The position numbers were made by a program, and so were the translations under genes. Shown here piece after piece: positions 44,871 to 54,031 of a stretch of 64,000 bases of DNA. Each line of letters begins with the position of its first letter. The stretch's first letter is position 1. Source of the DNA: Sphingomonas sp. (GTDB lineage: Bacteria; Pseudomonadota; Alphaproteobacteria; Sphingomonadales; Sphingomonadaceae); the NCBI RefSeq assembly GCF_019635455.1, contig NZ_JAHBZJ010000006.1:62001-126000 (forward strand). The letters are read 5' to 3'. Under the pieces are notes generated by a model. The model did no database searches, was not told the origin of the DNA, and was given only the letters and a program-made list of their open reading frames with translations.

Positions 44871-46286
44871 CTAGCCGTCGCGCAGGCCGATGCCGATCGA
44901 TACCCGCGCCTGTTCCGCTTCGGACGACACCACCGGATAGGCGCAATAATCGGCGGCGTAATAGGCGCTGGGGCGGTGATTGCCCGACCAGCCGATGCCA
45001 CCGAACGGCGCGGTCGAGCTGGCGCCATTGGTCGGCCGGTTCCAGTTGACGATGCCCGCGCGGACATTGGCCCAGAACTGGTCGTACAGCTTCGGATTCT
45101 GGCTCACCAGGCTCGCCGACAGCCCGTATCGGGTGTTGTTCGCCTCTGCGATCGCATCCTCGAACGTGGCGGCGCGCACAACTTGCAGGATCGGGCCGAA
45201 CAGTTCGACGTCCGGTTTCTCGCGCGCATCGGTCATGTCGATCATCGCGGGGGTGACGAACGGCCGCCCCTCGATCGGGCGCTCCATGTGCCGGATCGGC
45301 TTGCCACCCAGAAAGGTGAGTTCGAGGAAGCTCTCGGTCAGCAGGTCGGCGGTGTCGTTGTCGATCACCGGACCCATGAACGGGGCGGGGTCGGCATGCG
45401 GCTCGCCGATGATCAGCCGGCCGATCAGCTTGCTGATTTCGCCGATCAGCGGCGCGTAGAGTTCCTGATCGACGATCAGGCGGCGCGCGGCGGTGCAGCG
45501 CTGGCCGGCCGTGGTGAATGCCGATTGCACCACCAGCACCGCCGCCGAATACAGGTCGGGCGTGTCCCACACGACGATCGGATTGTTGCCGCCCATCTCC
45601 AGCGCCAGGATCTTTTCCGGCTTTGCCGCGAACGCGCGGTTGAGCGCGATGCCGGTGCGCGCCGACCCGGTGAACAACAGGCCGTCGATGCCGTCATGCC
45701 CGGCCAGCGCCTTGCCCTCGTCCGGCCCGCCGATCAGCAGCCGGGCGCAGCCGGCGGGAACCCCGGCTGCGTGCAGGCACTCGATCAGGAACGCGCCGCT
45801 CGCCGGCGTCTTTTCGGAAGGTTTGAACACCACCGCATTCCCCGCGAGCAGCGCCGGGACGATATGGCCATTGGGCAGGTGTGCGGGGAAATTATAGGGG
45901 CCGAGCACCGCCAGCACGCCATGCGGCTTGTGCCGCAGCGCCAGCCGCGTGTTCATCGGCGCATCCACCCGCCGCTGTCCGGTCCGCTCCGAATAGGCGG
46001 TGACCGAGATATCGACCTTGCCGATCACCGCATCGATCTCGCTGCGCGCTTCCCACAGCGGCTTGCCGGTCTCACGCGCGATCAGGTCGGCGAACGTGTC
46101 CGCCTTTTGCCGCACGACATTGGCATAGCGGCGCAGCGTTTCGATCCGGAACGCGATCGGCCGCGACGCCCAGTCGGCCCAGCTGGCGCGCGCGGCCGCG
46201 ACCTCGCCATCGACATCGCCGATTTCCTGCCGCCACAGGACGGCGCCAGTGGCGGGTTCGGTCGAAACGATCTCGGAAGCGGCCAT
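44871..46286 (-). CDS. astD: succinylglutamate-semialdehyde dehydrogenase
   Basis: 471 residues, aldehyde dehydrogenase superfamily, fifth enzyme group of arginine catabolism by the succinyltransferase route: oxidises N-succinylglutamate 5-semialdehyde with NAD. Catalytic Cys264 in AGQRCTAARR and general-base Glu230 in ALEMGG; AVLGPYNFPAHLPNGHIVPALLAGN and FGGIGWSGNHRPSAYYAADYCAYP are AstD-specific. astA, B, C and E are not here, so assignment to AST depends on sequence only. Monocistronic, downstream of selO on the same strand. Confidence 0.92.
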   Translation of the reverse strand: MAASEIVSTEPATGAVLWRQEIGDVDGEVAAARASWADWASRPIAFRIETLRRYANVVRQKADTFADLIARETGKPLWEARSEIDAVIGKVDISVTAYSERTGQRRVDAPMNTRLALRHKPHGVLAVLGPYNFPAHLPNGHIVPALLAGNAVVFKPSEKTPASGAFLIECLHAAGVPAGCARLLIGGPDEGKALAGHDGIDGLLFTGSARTGIALNRAFAAKPEKILALEMGGNNPIVVWDTPDLYSAAVLVVQSAFTTAGQRCTAARRLIVDQELYAPLIGEISKLIGRLIIGEPHADPAPFMGPVIDNDTADLLTESFLELTFLGGKPIRHMERPIEGRPFVTPAMIDMTDAREKPDVELFGPILQVVRAATFEDAIAEANNTRYGLSASLVSQNPKLYDQFWANVRAGIVNWNRPTNGASSTAPFGGIGWSGNHRPSAYYAADYCAYPVVSSEAEQARVSIGIGLRDG

Positions 46287-46358
46287 GGGGTCTTTCTTGA
46301 TGGTTAAGGCCTGTCGGTCGGCGCTCGCTCTAGCACCAAGTCGCGTCGCGACGCCACC

Positions 46359-47780
46359 TCACCGATCGGCGGCGCCGGGGGCCAGCGCTTCGCCCATTTC
46401 GCGCACCTGTGCGATCTTGGCGTGAAACGGGTCCCAGTCGTCACGCTGGTCGATCGCCGCCCAGATCGACTCGACCTCGTCGATCAGCATCGAACAAGGC
46501 GCTCCCCGCGCGAAATAGGGGTGGGTGCGCCCCGTCGCCGTCGGGCGATATCCGGCAAGCGCCGCGCGCACCCCGTCCCATTGCGGTCCATAGCCATCGG
46601 GCAACGACCCGCCATAGGCGTCGAAATAGAAACGGTCGATCGAATGGCCGGTCGCGATCAGCGCCGCCTCGATCGCATCCTTCAGCCGCCAGCCCAGTTC
46701 GGTATCGATCGTGCCGTCCGGCGTCGTGATGCCGAGCCGGCGTTCCTGCGCCAGCTGGTAGAAGAGCCGATAGTCCGGCTCGAACGCTTCCAGCCGTTCG
46801 ATCAGCGGCGGCGCCTCGCTCACGATGCGCAGCGCGACCGCGAGCTGGGCGACGTTCCACAGGATCGCGTCGGGCTGGCGGCCAAAGGCGTAGAGGCCGG
46901 CATGGTCGAAATATGCCGCCGTGAATCCGGGATCGAATGTCGGCGCGAACCGCCACGGGCCGTAATCGAAACTCTCACCCATCACGTTGATATTGTCGGT
47001 ATTCAGCACGCCATGGACGAAACCCGCGACCATATATTGGGTCGCCAGCGCCGCCGTCCGCGCGACGACCAGTTCAAAGAACTGCGCTACCGGGTCCGCA
47101 TCCTTTTCGACCAGGAACATCTCGTCCAGGCAGTAGTCGATCAGGCGCCGCATATTCTCGGCATCGCCATGATAGGCCAGCCGCTGGAAGGTGCCGATGC
47201 GGATATGGCCCAGGCTCATCCGCACCAGCACCGCCGACCGGGTGGGGGAGGGTTCGTCATTGCGGTGCAGTGCCTCACCCGTTTCAATGAGCGAAAGGCT
47301 GCGCGAGGTCCGCACGCCCAGCGCTTCGAGCATCTCGGTCGCCAGCACCTCGCGCACCCCGCCTTTCAGCGTCAGGCGACCGTCGCCGAACCGGCTCCAC
47401 GGCGTCTGGCCGGATCCCTTGGTCCCCAGCTCCATCAGGTCTTTCATGTGGCTGTTGCGCAGTTGCGCGAAGGTAAAGCCGCGCCCGTCGCCCAGATCCG
47501 GGTTGTACGTGCGGAACTGATGGCCGTGATAACGCATTGCCAGCGGCTGGGGGAGGTTGCCGGGCAGGGGCTCGAACCGCCCGAAATGGCGCAGCCACTG
47601 CGCGTCGGTCAGCCCCTCCAGACCCACTTCCTGCGCGGCGCGGTCGTTGCGAAAGCGCAGGATGGTCTGGGGAAAGCTCGCCGCCTCCACCGCGTCGTAA
47701 AAGGCATCGCCCAGCTTCAGCAGCGCCGGATCGGGATCATACCATTCTGATAATCGCGGCGCTTGCGGGAAATCGGTCAT
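46359..47780 (-). CDS. selO: SelO-type protein adenylyltransferase (YdiU)
   Basis: 473 residues. SelO pseudokinases transfer AMP to proteins, linked to redox stress. Conserved parts: RYHGHQFRTYNPDLGDGRGF, ELGTKGSGQTPWSRFGDGRLTLKGGVREVLATEMLEALGV (nucleotide-binding Lys and glycines), and HGVLNTDNINVMGESFDYGPW with the metal-binding Asn/Asp. ATG 47780. The C-terminal selenocysteine of some SelO proteins is absent; it ends EALAPGAADR. Divergent from the hydrolase at 47799 with only 18 bases between the starts, so promoters must overlap the genes or each other. Confidence 0.94.
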   Translation of the reverse strand: MTDFPQAPRLSEWYDPDPALLKLGDAFYDAVEAASFPQTILRFRNDRAAQEVGLEGLTDAQWLRHFGRFEPLPGNLPQPLAMRYHGHQFRTYNPDLGDGRGFTFAQLRNSHMKDLMELGTKGSGQTPWSRFGDGRLTLKGGVREVLATEMLEALGVRTSRSLSLIETGEALHRNDEPSPTRSAVLVRMSLGHIRIGTFQRLAYHGDAENMRRLIDYCLDEMFLVEKDADPVAQFFELVVARTAALATQYMVAGFVHGVLNTDNINVMGESFDYGPWRFAPTFDPGFTAAYFDHAGLYAFGRQPDAILWNVAQLAVALRIVSEAPPLIERLEAFEPDYRLFYQLAQERRLGITTPDGTIDTELGWRLKDAIEAALIATGHSIDRFYFDAYGGSLPDGYGPQWDGVRAALAGYRPTATGRTHPYFARGAPCSMLIDEVESIWAAIDQRDDWDPFHAKIAQVREMGEALAPGAADR

Positions 47781-47798
47781 GCGGCGATATGGGGACGG

Positions 47799-48689
47799 AT
47801 GGCGACCGCGCGCAACCTGCCCCGCTTCACGGACGGCTATTGGTGGTCGGGGGACGGCCTGCGTCTCCATTATCGCGACTATCCCGGCGACGCGGCGCGC
47901 CCGCCGCTGCTGTGCATTCCCGGCCTGACCCGCAACGCGCGTGATTACGAGGCGCTGGCCGAGCGGCTGGCGGGCGACTGGCGGGTGATCGCGGTCGAAC
48001 TGCGCGGCCGTGGCGAAAGCGCCTATGCCAAGGATCCGATGAGCTATGTCCCGCTCACCTATCTCCAGGATCTGGAGGCGCTGGTGGCGGAATTGAAGCT
48101 CACCCGCTTCGTCGCGGTCGGCACGTCGCTGGGCGGTATCCTGACGATGCTGATGGCCTCGACCCATCCCGAACGGATCGCCGGCGCGGTGCTGAACGAT
48201 GTCGGACCGGAAATCGACGCGGCGGGTCTGGCCCGCATCCGCGGCTATGTGGGAAAGGCGAACTGGTTTCCCACCTGGATGCACGCCGCCCGCGCGCTGG
48301 CGGAGGCGAATGGCGACGTCCATCCCACCTATGGCATCGCCGAGTGGCTGGATATGGCCAAGCGCCTCTACCGGCTGACCAGCGCGGGGCGCATCGTGCT
48401 CGACTATGACATGAAGATCGCCGAACCGTTCCGCGTGCCGGGGAACGAGGCGGGACCGGACATGTGGCGCGCGTTCGACGCGCTGAACGACAAGCCGCTG
48501 CTGATCGTGCGCGGCGCGCATTCGGATATCCTGTCGGCCGCCACTGCGCAGGCGATGCGCGCGCACGTCCCCGGCGCCGATCTCGTCACCATCCCCGACA
48601 CCGGCCACGCCCCCACCCTTGCCGAACCGGAGGCCGCGGCAGCGATCGACCGGTTACTGGCGAAGATCGCCGGGGCGGTACAGGCGTGA
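47799..48689 (+). CDS. alpha/beta hydrolase
   Basis: 296 residues, complete alpha/beta hydrolase fold. Nucleophile Ser110 in GTSLGG, acid Asp243 (RGAHSDIL) and His270 (DTGHAPTL). HG-like oxyanion segment CIPGLTRNARDY, and ELRGRGESAYA. No signal peptide. Similar to ester or lactone hydrolases and haloalkane dehalogenase relatives, but substrate cannot be told. ATG 47799 has GGGGACGG before it. The 226 bases after it hold no convincing gene; a TTGACA (48879-48884) there may be a -35 element for the glycosyltransferase. Confidence 0.9.
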   Translation: MATARNLPRFTDGYWWSGDGLRLHYRDYPGDAARPPLLCIPGLTRNARDYEALAERLAGDWRVIAVELRGRGESAYAKDPMSYVPLTYLQDLEALVAELKLTRFVAVGTSLGGILTMLMASTHPERIAGAVLNDVGPEIDAAGLARIRGYVGKANWFPTWMHAARALAEANGDVHPTYGIAEWLDMAKRLYRLTSAGRIVLDYDMKIAEPFRVPGNEAGPDMWRAFDALNDKPLLIVRGAHSDILSAATAQAMRAHVPGADLVTIPDTGHAPTLAEPEAAAAIDRLLAKIAGAVQA

Positions 48690-48915
48690 GGAGGGTGGTG
48701 TTGGCCGTCATGGCCATGATCGCCGCGCGGTGAATGCCGAAATCGTTGCGGGCTTCGGGCGATTGGCCGGCCGGTAGCGCTGTCCCGGCATTGGCGCATG
48801 TCGGGCCGGGTGTGCGCCGCCACGCCGCCGCCAATGGCTGCGGGACCCGCCTCAGGTCGGTCGCGTTGTGGGCAGCGGTTGACACCTTCGCGAAAATGAC
48901 GAGTGCGAAGGGGCG

Positions 48916-50046
48916 ATGACGCTCAACATTCTTCATCTCCACTCCAGCTTCGACCTTGGCGGCAAGGAGGCGCGGGCGGTGCGCCTGATGAACGCGTTCG
49001 GCGACCGGGCGAAGCATGTCATCGTTTCCGGGGTCGAGGGGGCGTATGGCGCCCGTGACGCGATCGCGAAGGGCATCCGCTACGAAATCGCGCAAAACCC
49101 CCCGCCGCTGACCGGCAGGCCCTCGGTCGCGCGGTACGAGGCGATCGCGAAGTACATGCTCCGCTTCGATCTCGTGCTCACCTATAATTGGGGGGCGATC
49201 GACGGGGTGATGGCGCGGCGGGTCTTTGCCAAGGGGATGCCGCCGGTCGTCCATCATGAGGACGGCTTCAACGCGGACGAGGCGAACCGGCTCAACCCGG
49301 TGCGCAACATGTATCGCCGGATGGCGCTGGGCGCGGCGCATGCGCTGGTCGTCCCCTCGCACCGGCTGGAGCGGATCGCGCGCCAGGCGTGGAAGCAGCC
49401 GGCGGCGCGCGTCCATCGTATCTCGAACGGGATCGACGTCGCCGCCTATGCGAAAAAGCCCGATCCCCGCGCGATTCCGGGGTTCAGGCGGCTGCCCGGC
49501 CATGTCGTGGTCGGCACGGTCGCGGGGCTGCGCGCGGTAAAGGATCTGCCGATGCTGGTCCGCGCGATGGGGGGCATGAAGAGCCGCGCGCAGCTCGTGA
49601 TCGTCGGCGAGGGGCCGGAACGCGGCGCGATCGCCGACACGGTCGAGAATATGGGGATGGAAAAGACCGTGCTGCTGCCCGGCTTCGTCGCCGATCCGCG
49701 CCGCTATATGGGGTTGTTCGACATCTTTGCCCTGTCGTCCAAGAGCGAGCAGCAGCCGATCGCGGTGATGGAGGCGATGGCGGCGGGCCTGCCGGTCGCG
49801 TCCACCCCGGTCGGCGACGTCGCACAGATGGTCGCGCCCGAGAATGAAAGCTTCATCGCGCCCGACTGGAGCCCGGTGCATCTGCGCGACCAGATCGAGC
49901 GGCTGGCCGGCTATCCCGATGCCCGCCGGTTCGTGGGCGAAGCGAACCGCGCACGCGCGCAGGCGTTGTTCGATGAGAAGGACATGATCGCGTCTTATGC
50001 CGCGCTCTATGCCGACGCGGTGGGCCGGCCGGGGGTTCTTGGCTGA
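48916..50046 (+). CDS. glycosyltransferase family 4 protein
   Basis: 376 residues, GT-B fold. Start MTLNILHLHSSFDLGGKEARAVRLMN (acceptor-side Gly-Gly-Lys-Glu), donor-binding half from about 190: GTVAGLRAVKDLPMLVRAM, LVIVGEGPERGAI, VLLPGFVADPRRYMGLFDIFALSSKSEQQPIAVMEAMAAGLP, with the E-x7-E pair of nucleotide-sugar binding. Probably builds a surface polysaccharide or glycolipid; there are no other such genes beside it, so the product is unknown. Confidence 0.92.
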   Translation: MTLNILHLHSSFDLGGKEARAVRLMNAFGDRAKHVIVSGVEGAYGARDAIAKGIRYEIAQNPPPLTGRPSVARYEAIAKYMLRFDLVLTYNWGAIDGVMARRVFAKGMPPVVHHEDGFNADEANRLNPVRNMYRRMALGAAHALVVPSHRLERIARQAWKQPAARVHRISNGIDVAAYAKKPDPRAIPGFRRLPGHVVVGTVAGLRAVKDLPMLVRAMGGMKSRAQLVIVGEGPERGAIADTVENMGMEKTVLLPGFVADPRRYMGLFDIFALSSKSEQQPIAVMEAMAAGLPVASTPVGDVAQMVAPENESFIAPDWSPVHLRDQIERLAGYPDARRFVGEANRARAQALFDEKDMIASYAALYADAVGRPGVLG

Positions 50047-50106
50047 TTCCCCTCGCGCGGGGGGGCGATCCCCGCTAGGGTCGCGCGAATTTTCTGGAGG
50101 ATATCT

Positions 50107-51510
50107 TTGTTCAAGGGTCTGAAGCCGATCGTCTATAACGGCCGCGAAGTCTGGCCGCTGGTCGAGGGCGGCAAGGGCGTCGCCGCCACCAACCACGCCT
50201 CGGCCGGTGCCTGGGCGGCGGCGGGCGGCATCGGCACCGTCAGCGCGGTCAACGCCGACAGCTATGACGCCGACGGCAAGATCATTCCCCAGGTGTACAA
50301 GGCGCTGACCCGGCGCGAGCGCCACGAAGAGCTGATCGCCTTCGCGATCGAGGGCGCGGTGCAGCAGGTGAAGCGCGCGTTCGACATCGCCGGGGGCAAG
50401 GGCGCGATCAACATCAATGTCCTGTGGGAAATGGGCGGCGCGCAACGCGTGCTGCACGGCGTGCTGGAGCGGACGCGCGGCATGGTCGCGGGCGTCACCT
50501 GCGGCGCGGGCATGCCCTACAAGCTCAGCGAGATCGCGGCGTCCTATGGCGTCAACTATCTCCCGATCGTCAGCTCGGGCCGCGCCTTTCGCGCGCTGTG
50601 GAAGCGCGCCTATTCGAAGGCGGCGGAATGGCTGGCGGCGGTGGTCTATGAGGATCCCTGGCTGGCCGGCGGGCATAACGGCCTGTCCAACGCCGAGGAT
50701 CCGCGCGCGCCGCAGGATCCCTATCCGCGCGTGAAGGAATTGCGCGCGGTGATGCGGGAGGGCGGCATTTCGGACGATGTGCCGATCGTGATGGCGGGCG
50801 GGGTCTGGTATCTGCGCGACTGGAACGACTGGATCGACAATCCCGAGCTTGGCACCATCGCGTTCCAGTTCGGCACGCGCCCGCTGCTGACACAGGAATC
50901 GCCGATCCCCGACGCGTGGAAGGCGAAGCTGACCCAGATCGAGGAGGGCGAGGTGCTGCTGCACCGGTTCTCGCCGACCGGCTTCTATTCCTCCGCGGTT
51001 CGCAACCCCTTTCTGCGCAACCTTGAGGCGCGGTCGGAACGGCAGATTCCCTATTCGACCGAGCAGGCGGGCGATCACACCTTCCAGCTCGATGTCGGGG
51101 TGAAGGGCAAGAATTTCTGGGTGACACGCGGCGACCTGTTGCGCGCGCGCGAATGGGTCGGGCTGGGCTATACCGACGCGCTCAAGACGCCCGACAACAC
51201 GCTGATCTTTGTCGATACCGACGAAAAGAAGGACATCCGCAAGGACCAGGCCGATTGCATGGGCTGCCTCAGCCAGTGCAGCTTTTCGTCCTGGGCGGAT
51301 ACCGAAACGAATTCGACCGGCCGCCTGGCCGATCCGCGCAGCTTCTGCATCCAAAAGACGTTGCAGGACATCGCCCATGGCGGCGATATCGACCAGAATC
51401 TGATGTTCGCCGGCCACGCCGCCTATCATTTCAAGCGCGACCCCTTTTATTCGAACGGGTTCGTGCCGACCGTGAAGCAACTGGTCGATCGCATCCTCAC
51501 CGGCGACTGA
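50107..51510 (+). CDS. nitronate monooxygenase-type flavoprotein
   Basis: 467 residues, 2-nitropropane dioxygenase/NAD(P)H-dependent FMN oxidoreductase superfamily. TIM-barrel motifs: GIGTVSAVN, the TCGAGMPYKLSEIAASYGV segment, GGHNGLSN, and IVMAGGVWYLRDWNDW. The family's long subgroup has a C-terminal extension with cysteines, here DCMGCLSQC, possibly a metal or cluster site. The start is TTG at 50107 behind a strong GGAGGA. Could oxidise alkyl nitronates or another enolate-type compound. Overlaps the next ATG by one base. Confidence 0.88.
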   Translation: MFKGLKPIVYNGREVWPLVEGGKGVAATNHASAGAWAAAGGIGTVSAVNADSYDADGKIIPQVYKALTRRERHEELIAFAIEGAVQQVKRAFDIAGGKGAININVLWEMGGAQRVLHGVLERTRGMVAGVTCGAGMPYKLSEIAASYGVNYLPIVSSGRAFRALWKRAYSKAAEWLAAVVYEDPWLAGGHNGLSNAEDPRAPQDPYPRVKELRAVMREGGISDDVPIVMAGGVWYLRDWNDWIDNPELGTIAFQFGTRPLLTQESPIPDAWKAKLTQIEEGEVLLHRFSPTGFYSSAVRNPFLRNLEARSERQIPYSTEQAGDHTFQLDVGVKGKNFWVTRGDLLRAREWVGLGYTDALKTPDNTLIFVDTDEKKDIRKDQADCMGCLSQCSFSSWADTETNSTGRLADPRSFCIQKTLQDIAHGGDIDQNLMFAGHAAYHFKRDPFYSNGFVPTVKQLVDRILTGD

Positions 51511-51902
51511 TGCGTCGCGCCGGCGTCGCGGCGGGACTGGCGCTGGCGCTGCTGGCGCCGCCCGCGACGGCGAGCCGGCTTCTGGGTCCGTTCGAGGTGC
51601 GGTTCGACCCCGGCACCGCGCGTCCCGCCGCGGGTGAGGCGGCAAGGCTCGCCGCCGGACTGCGCGACGTGGTCCGCTTCGGAAGGCCCGGCGCCGTCGC
51701 CTATCTGTGCGCACCGGGTGAGGCGGGGCGGGGGGATGGCCGCGCGCTGAAACGCCGCCGCGTCGCCACGGTCCGCGCGATGCTCGCCACGGGCGGGGTA
51801 CGCGCGGCGCGCTACGATCCGGAAAAATGCGCCGAAATCGAGGGGCAGGAACGCGCCTATGACCGGGTCACGGTACGGATCTGGCCCGAATGGGTAGGCT
51901 GA
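51510..51902 (+). CDS. exported hypothetical protein, OmpA-like fold possible
   Basis: 130 residues. Signal peptide MRRAGVAAGLALALLAPPATA, then FEVRFDPGTARPAAGEAARLAAGL, a stretch like the start of an OmpA C-terminal domain, followed by a Cys pair (YLCAPGE, KCAEIEG), LKRRRVATVRAMLATGGV (an OmpA-like motif position) and VTVRIWPEW. It may therefore bind peptidoglycan or be a degenerate copy. ATG overlaps the stop of the flavoprotein (TGATG), so the two are co-translated. Confidence 0.72.
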   Translation: MRRAGVAAGLALALLAPPATASRLLGPFEVRFDPGTARPAAGEAARLAAGLRDVVRFGRPGAVAYLCAPGEAGRGDGRALKRRRVATVRAMLATGGVRAARYDPEKCAEIEGQERAYDRVTVRIWPEWVG

Positions 51903-51950
51903 CCACACCGCTCGCTCGGCACGGCTGATACTGGCGCGGTGGAAGCGGAT

Positions 51951-52024
51951 TGGATGCCCGACGTGGATTCGAACCACGATTGACGGAGTCAGAGTCCGTT
52001 GTCTTACCATTAGACGATCGGGCA
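51951..52024 (-). tRNA. tRNA-Gln (anticodon CTG)
   Basis: 74 bases on the minus strand. Acceptor TGCCCGA pairs with TCGGGCA, discriminator T, 3' CCA encoded. Anticodon stem ACGGA / TCCGT encloses CTCTGAC, giving CTG, which reads CAG. T arm has GGTTCGAATCC. The flanks (51903-51950, 52025-52206) hold no other gene. Confidence 0.95.
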
Positions 52025-52206
52025 GCACCGATAGGGGGGCGCATCTAGGCGGGGGCGTGGCGGGGGTCAAGGGGGTTGATCGCCTTTGCGCCGGATCGCC
52101 GCGCTCTCCCTCGCCTTGCCCCTGGTTCGCGCATGCGCTAGCGTTCCTGCCAAGCACCGGCGGCCCCTGATGGACCGTGACGGAAGAACATAAGCGAGTT
52201 GGTTTG

Positions 52207-53277
52207 ATGGGGGATGGCTCCGCCAGGATGCCGCGCCCGCCGGCGTCCCAGCCGGCCCGAGCGGCCCCGATACAGGCCCCGCCCAAGATCAGGGCGCGAT
52301 GGCCGGAGGCGCGGCACTATGCCGCGCTCGACCTCGGCACCAATAATTGCCGGCTGCTGATCGCGCGTCCGCAAGGCGGAGGGTTCACCGTGGTCGATGC
52401 CTTTTCGCGGATCGTCCGTCTGGGCGAGGGGCTGGCATCGACCGGCCGCCTGTCCGACGCGGCGATCGAGCGGACCATCGCGGCGCTGCGAATCTGTGCG
52501 GACAAGCTGCGCCGGCGCCATGTCGCGCTCGCCCGCTCGGTCGCGACCGAGGCGTGCCGCCAGGCGGCGAACGGTGCCGAGTTCATCGAACGCGTCTATC
52601 GCGAGACGGGCATCGTCCTCGACATCATCACCGCGGAGGAAGAGGCGCGGCTCGCCGTGCTGGGTTGTCATGCGCTGCTGGAGCCGGGGGACGGACCGGC
52701 GCTGGTGTTCGATATCGGCGGCGGCTCGACCGAACTCGTCCTGGTCGAGGGCGGCGGCGATGACGGCGAAACCCTGCCGCGCATCATCGACTGGCACAGC
52801 GCGCCATGGGGCGTCGTGTCGCTGACCGAGGCGCGGGGGATCGCCCCCGATGCCGACGCGGCCGCGCGCGAGGCCGGCTATGCGCGGATGCGCGAGAGCG
52901 TGGCGGAGGCGTTCGCGCCCTTCGTCGCCCGCCTGCCCGCGATCAACGGCAACCGCCGGCTGCTCGGCACCAGCGGCACGGTGACGACGCTCGCCAGCGT
53001 GCATCTTGGCCTGTCCTCCTATGACCGTTCGGCGATCGACGGGCTGATCGTCCCGGTCGCGTCGATGCGGTCGGTCAGCCGGCGGATCGCCGGACTGGAC
53101 ATGGCCGGCCGGTCGGCAGTGCCGTGCATCGGATCGGAACGCGCCGATCTGGTCGTGGCGGGCTGCGCGATCCTGGAGACGATCATGGATCTGTGGCCGG
53201 CCGAGCGGCTGGGCATCGCCGATCGCGGCATTCGCGAGGGCATTCTGCGCCATTTGATGGGGAGCCGCGCGCAATGA
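52207..53277 (+). CDS. ppx: Ppx/GppA exopolyphosphatase family protein
   Basis: 356 residues from ATG 52207, or 366 from GTG 52177; neither has a strong RBS. Acetate/sugar kinase-Hsp70-actin fold: YAALDLGTNNCRLLIARP, RSVATEACRQAANGAEF, ITAEEEARLAVLG and phosphate-binding DIGGGSTELVLVEG are all present. Degrades polyphosphate from its end and/or turns pppGpp into ppGpp. Shorter than E. coli Ppx, as normal in Alphaproteobacteria. rlmE follows after ten bases, a conserved pairing. Confidence 0.92.
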   Translation: MGDGSARMPRPPASQPARAAPIQAPPKIRARWPEARHYAALDLGTNNCRLLIARPQGGGFTVVDAFSRIVRLGEGLASTGRLSDAAIERTIAALRICADKLRRRHVALARSVATEACRQAANGAEFIERVYRETGIVLDIITAEEEARLAVLGCHALLEPGDGPALVFDIGGGSTELVLVEGGGDDGETLPRIIDWHSAPWGVVSLTEARGIAPDADAAAREAGYARMRESVAEAFAPFVARLPAINGNRRLLGTSGTVTTLASVHLGLSSYDRSAIDGLIVPVASMRSVSRRIAGLDMAGRSAVPCIGSERADLVVAGCAILETIMDLWPAERLGIADRGIREGILRHLMGSRAQ

Positions 53278-53287
53278 GGAGGTGGCG

Positions 53288-53980
53288 ATGAGCCGGGGCG
53301 GAACCCGGGGACGCACCCGCGTGCGCACCGCGCGTGGCCGGTCGAGCCAGTCGGTCCGCTGGCTGGAGCGCCAGCTCAACGACCCCTATGTCAAACAGGC
53401 CAAGGCAGAGGGTTATCGCAGCCGCGCCGCCTACAAGCTGATCGAGCTGGACGAGAAGTTCGACGTGCTCAAGGGGTCGAAGCGCGTCGTCGATCTGGGA
53501 ATCGCGCCGGGTGGCTGGAGCCAGGTGGTGCGGCGCAAGCTGCCCCGGGCGGCGGTCGTCGGCATCGATCTGTTACCGGTCGATCCGATCGACGGCGTCA
53601 CCATCTTTCAGATGGATTTCATGGACGACAGCGCCCCCGATCAGTTGATCGCGGCGCTGGGCGGCGCGCCCGATCTGGTCCTGTCGGACATGGCGGCGAA
53701 CACCGTCGGCCACCCCCAGACCGATGCGTTGCGGACGATGGGGCTGGTCGAAACCGCGCTCGATTTCGCGATCCGCAACCTCGCGCCGGGCGGAGCCTTT
53801 GTCGCCAAGGTGTTCGCCGGCGGCGCGGACAGCGGCCTGGTCGCCGAGATGAAGCGCAATTTTTCGACCGTGAAGCACGCCAAGCCGCCGTCCAGCCGCA
53901 AGGGGTCGGTCGAATGGTTCGTCGTCGCGCAGGGGTTCAAGGGACGTTCCGGGGCCGGTGATCCCGAAGGCGCGGAATGA
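53288..53980 (+). CDS. rlmE: 23S rRNA 2'-O-methyltransferase RlmE
   Basis: 230 residues, FtsJ/RrmJ family. Methylates U2552 in the A-loop during late 50S assembly, using SAM. After a basic tail come YVKQAKAEGYRSRAAYKLIELDEKF (catalytic Lys), VVDLGIAPGGWSQVV (SAM site), LSDMAANTVGH (catalytic Asp), FVAKVFAGG (catalytic Lys) and the Glu near SVEWFVVAQGF. ATG 53288 has GGAGG upstream; a GTG two codons earlier is less likely. Co-transcribed with ppx. Confidence 0.96.
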   Translation: MSRGGTRGRTRVRTARGRSSQSVRWLERQLNDPYVKQAKAEGYRSRAAYKLIELDEKFDVLKGSKRVVDLGIAPGGWSQVVRRKLPRAAVVGIDLLPVDPIDGVTIFQMDFMDDSAPDQLIAALGGAPDLVLSDMAANTVGHPQTDALRTMGLVETALDFAIRNLAPGGAFVAKVFAGGADSGLVAEMKRNFSTVKHAKPPSSRKGSVEWFVVAQGFKGRSGAGDPEGAE

Positions 53981-53990
53981 TTGCGCTTTA

Positions 53991-54006
53991 TTGACATCGG
54001 TGTAAA
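53991..54006. promoter_or_regulatory. TTGACATCGGTGTAAA imperfect palindrome
   Basis: Inverted repeat TTnACA-N4-TGTnAA, 25 bases before the monooxygenase start. It has the shape of many TetR- or GntR-type operators and overlaps a TTGACA-like -35. No regulator gene is adjacent. Confidence 0.4.
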
Positions 54007-54031
54007 TATCGTCGGAATGTGAGAGGACGCG

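Noticed and set aside
48734..48919. 61-codon ORF before the glycosyltransferase
   Set aside because: No RBS, low-complexity Ala/Arg/Gly content and overlap with the real gene start.
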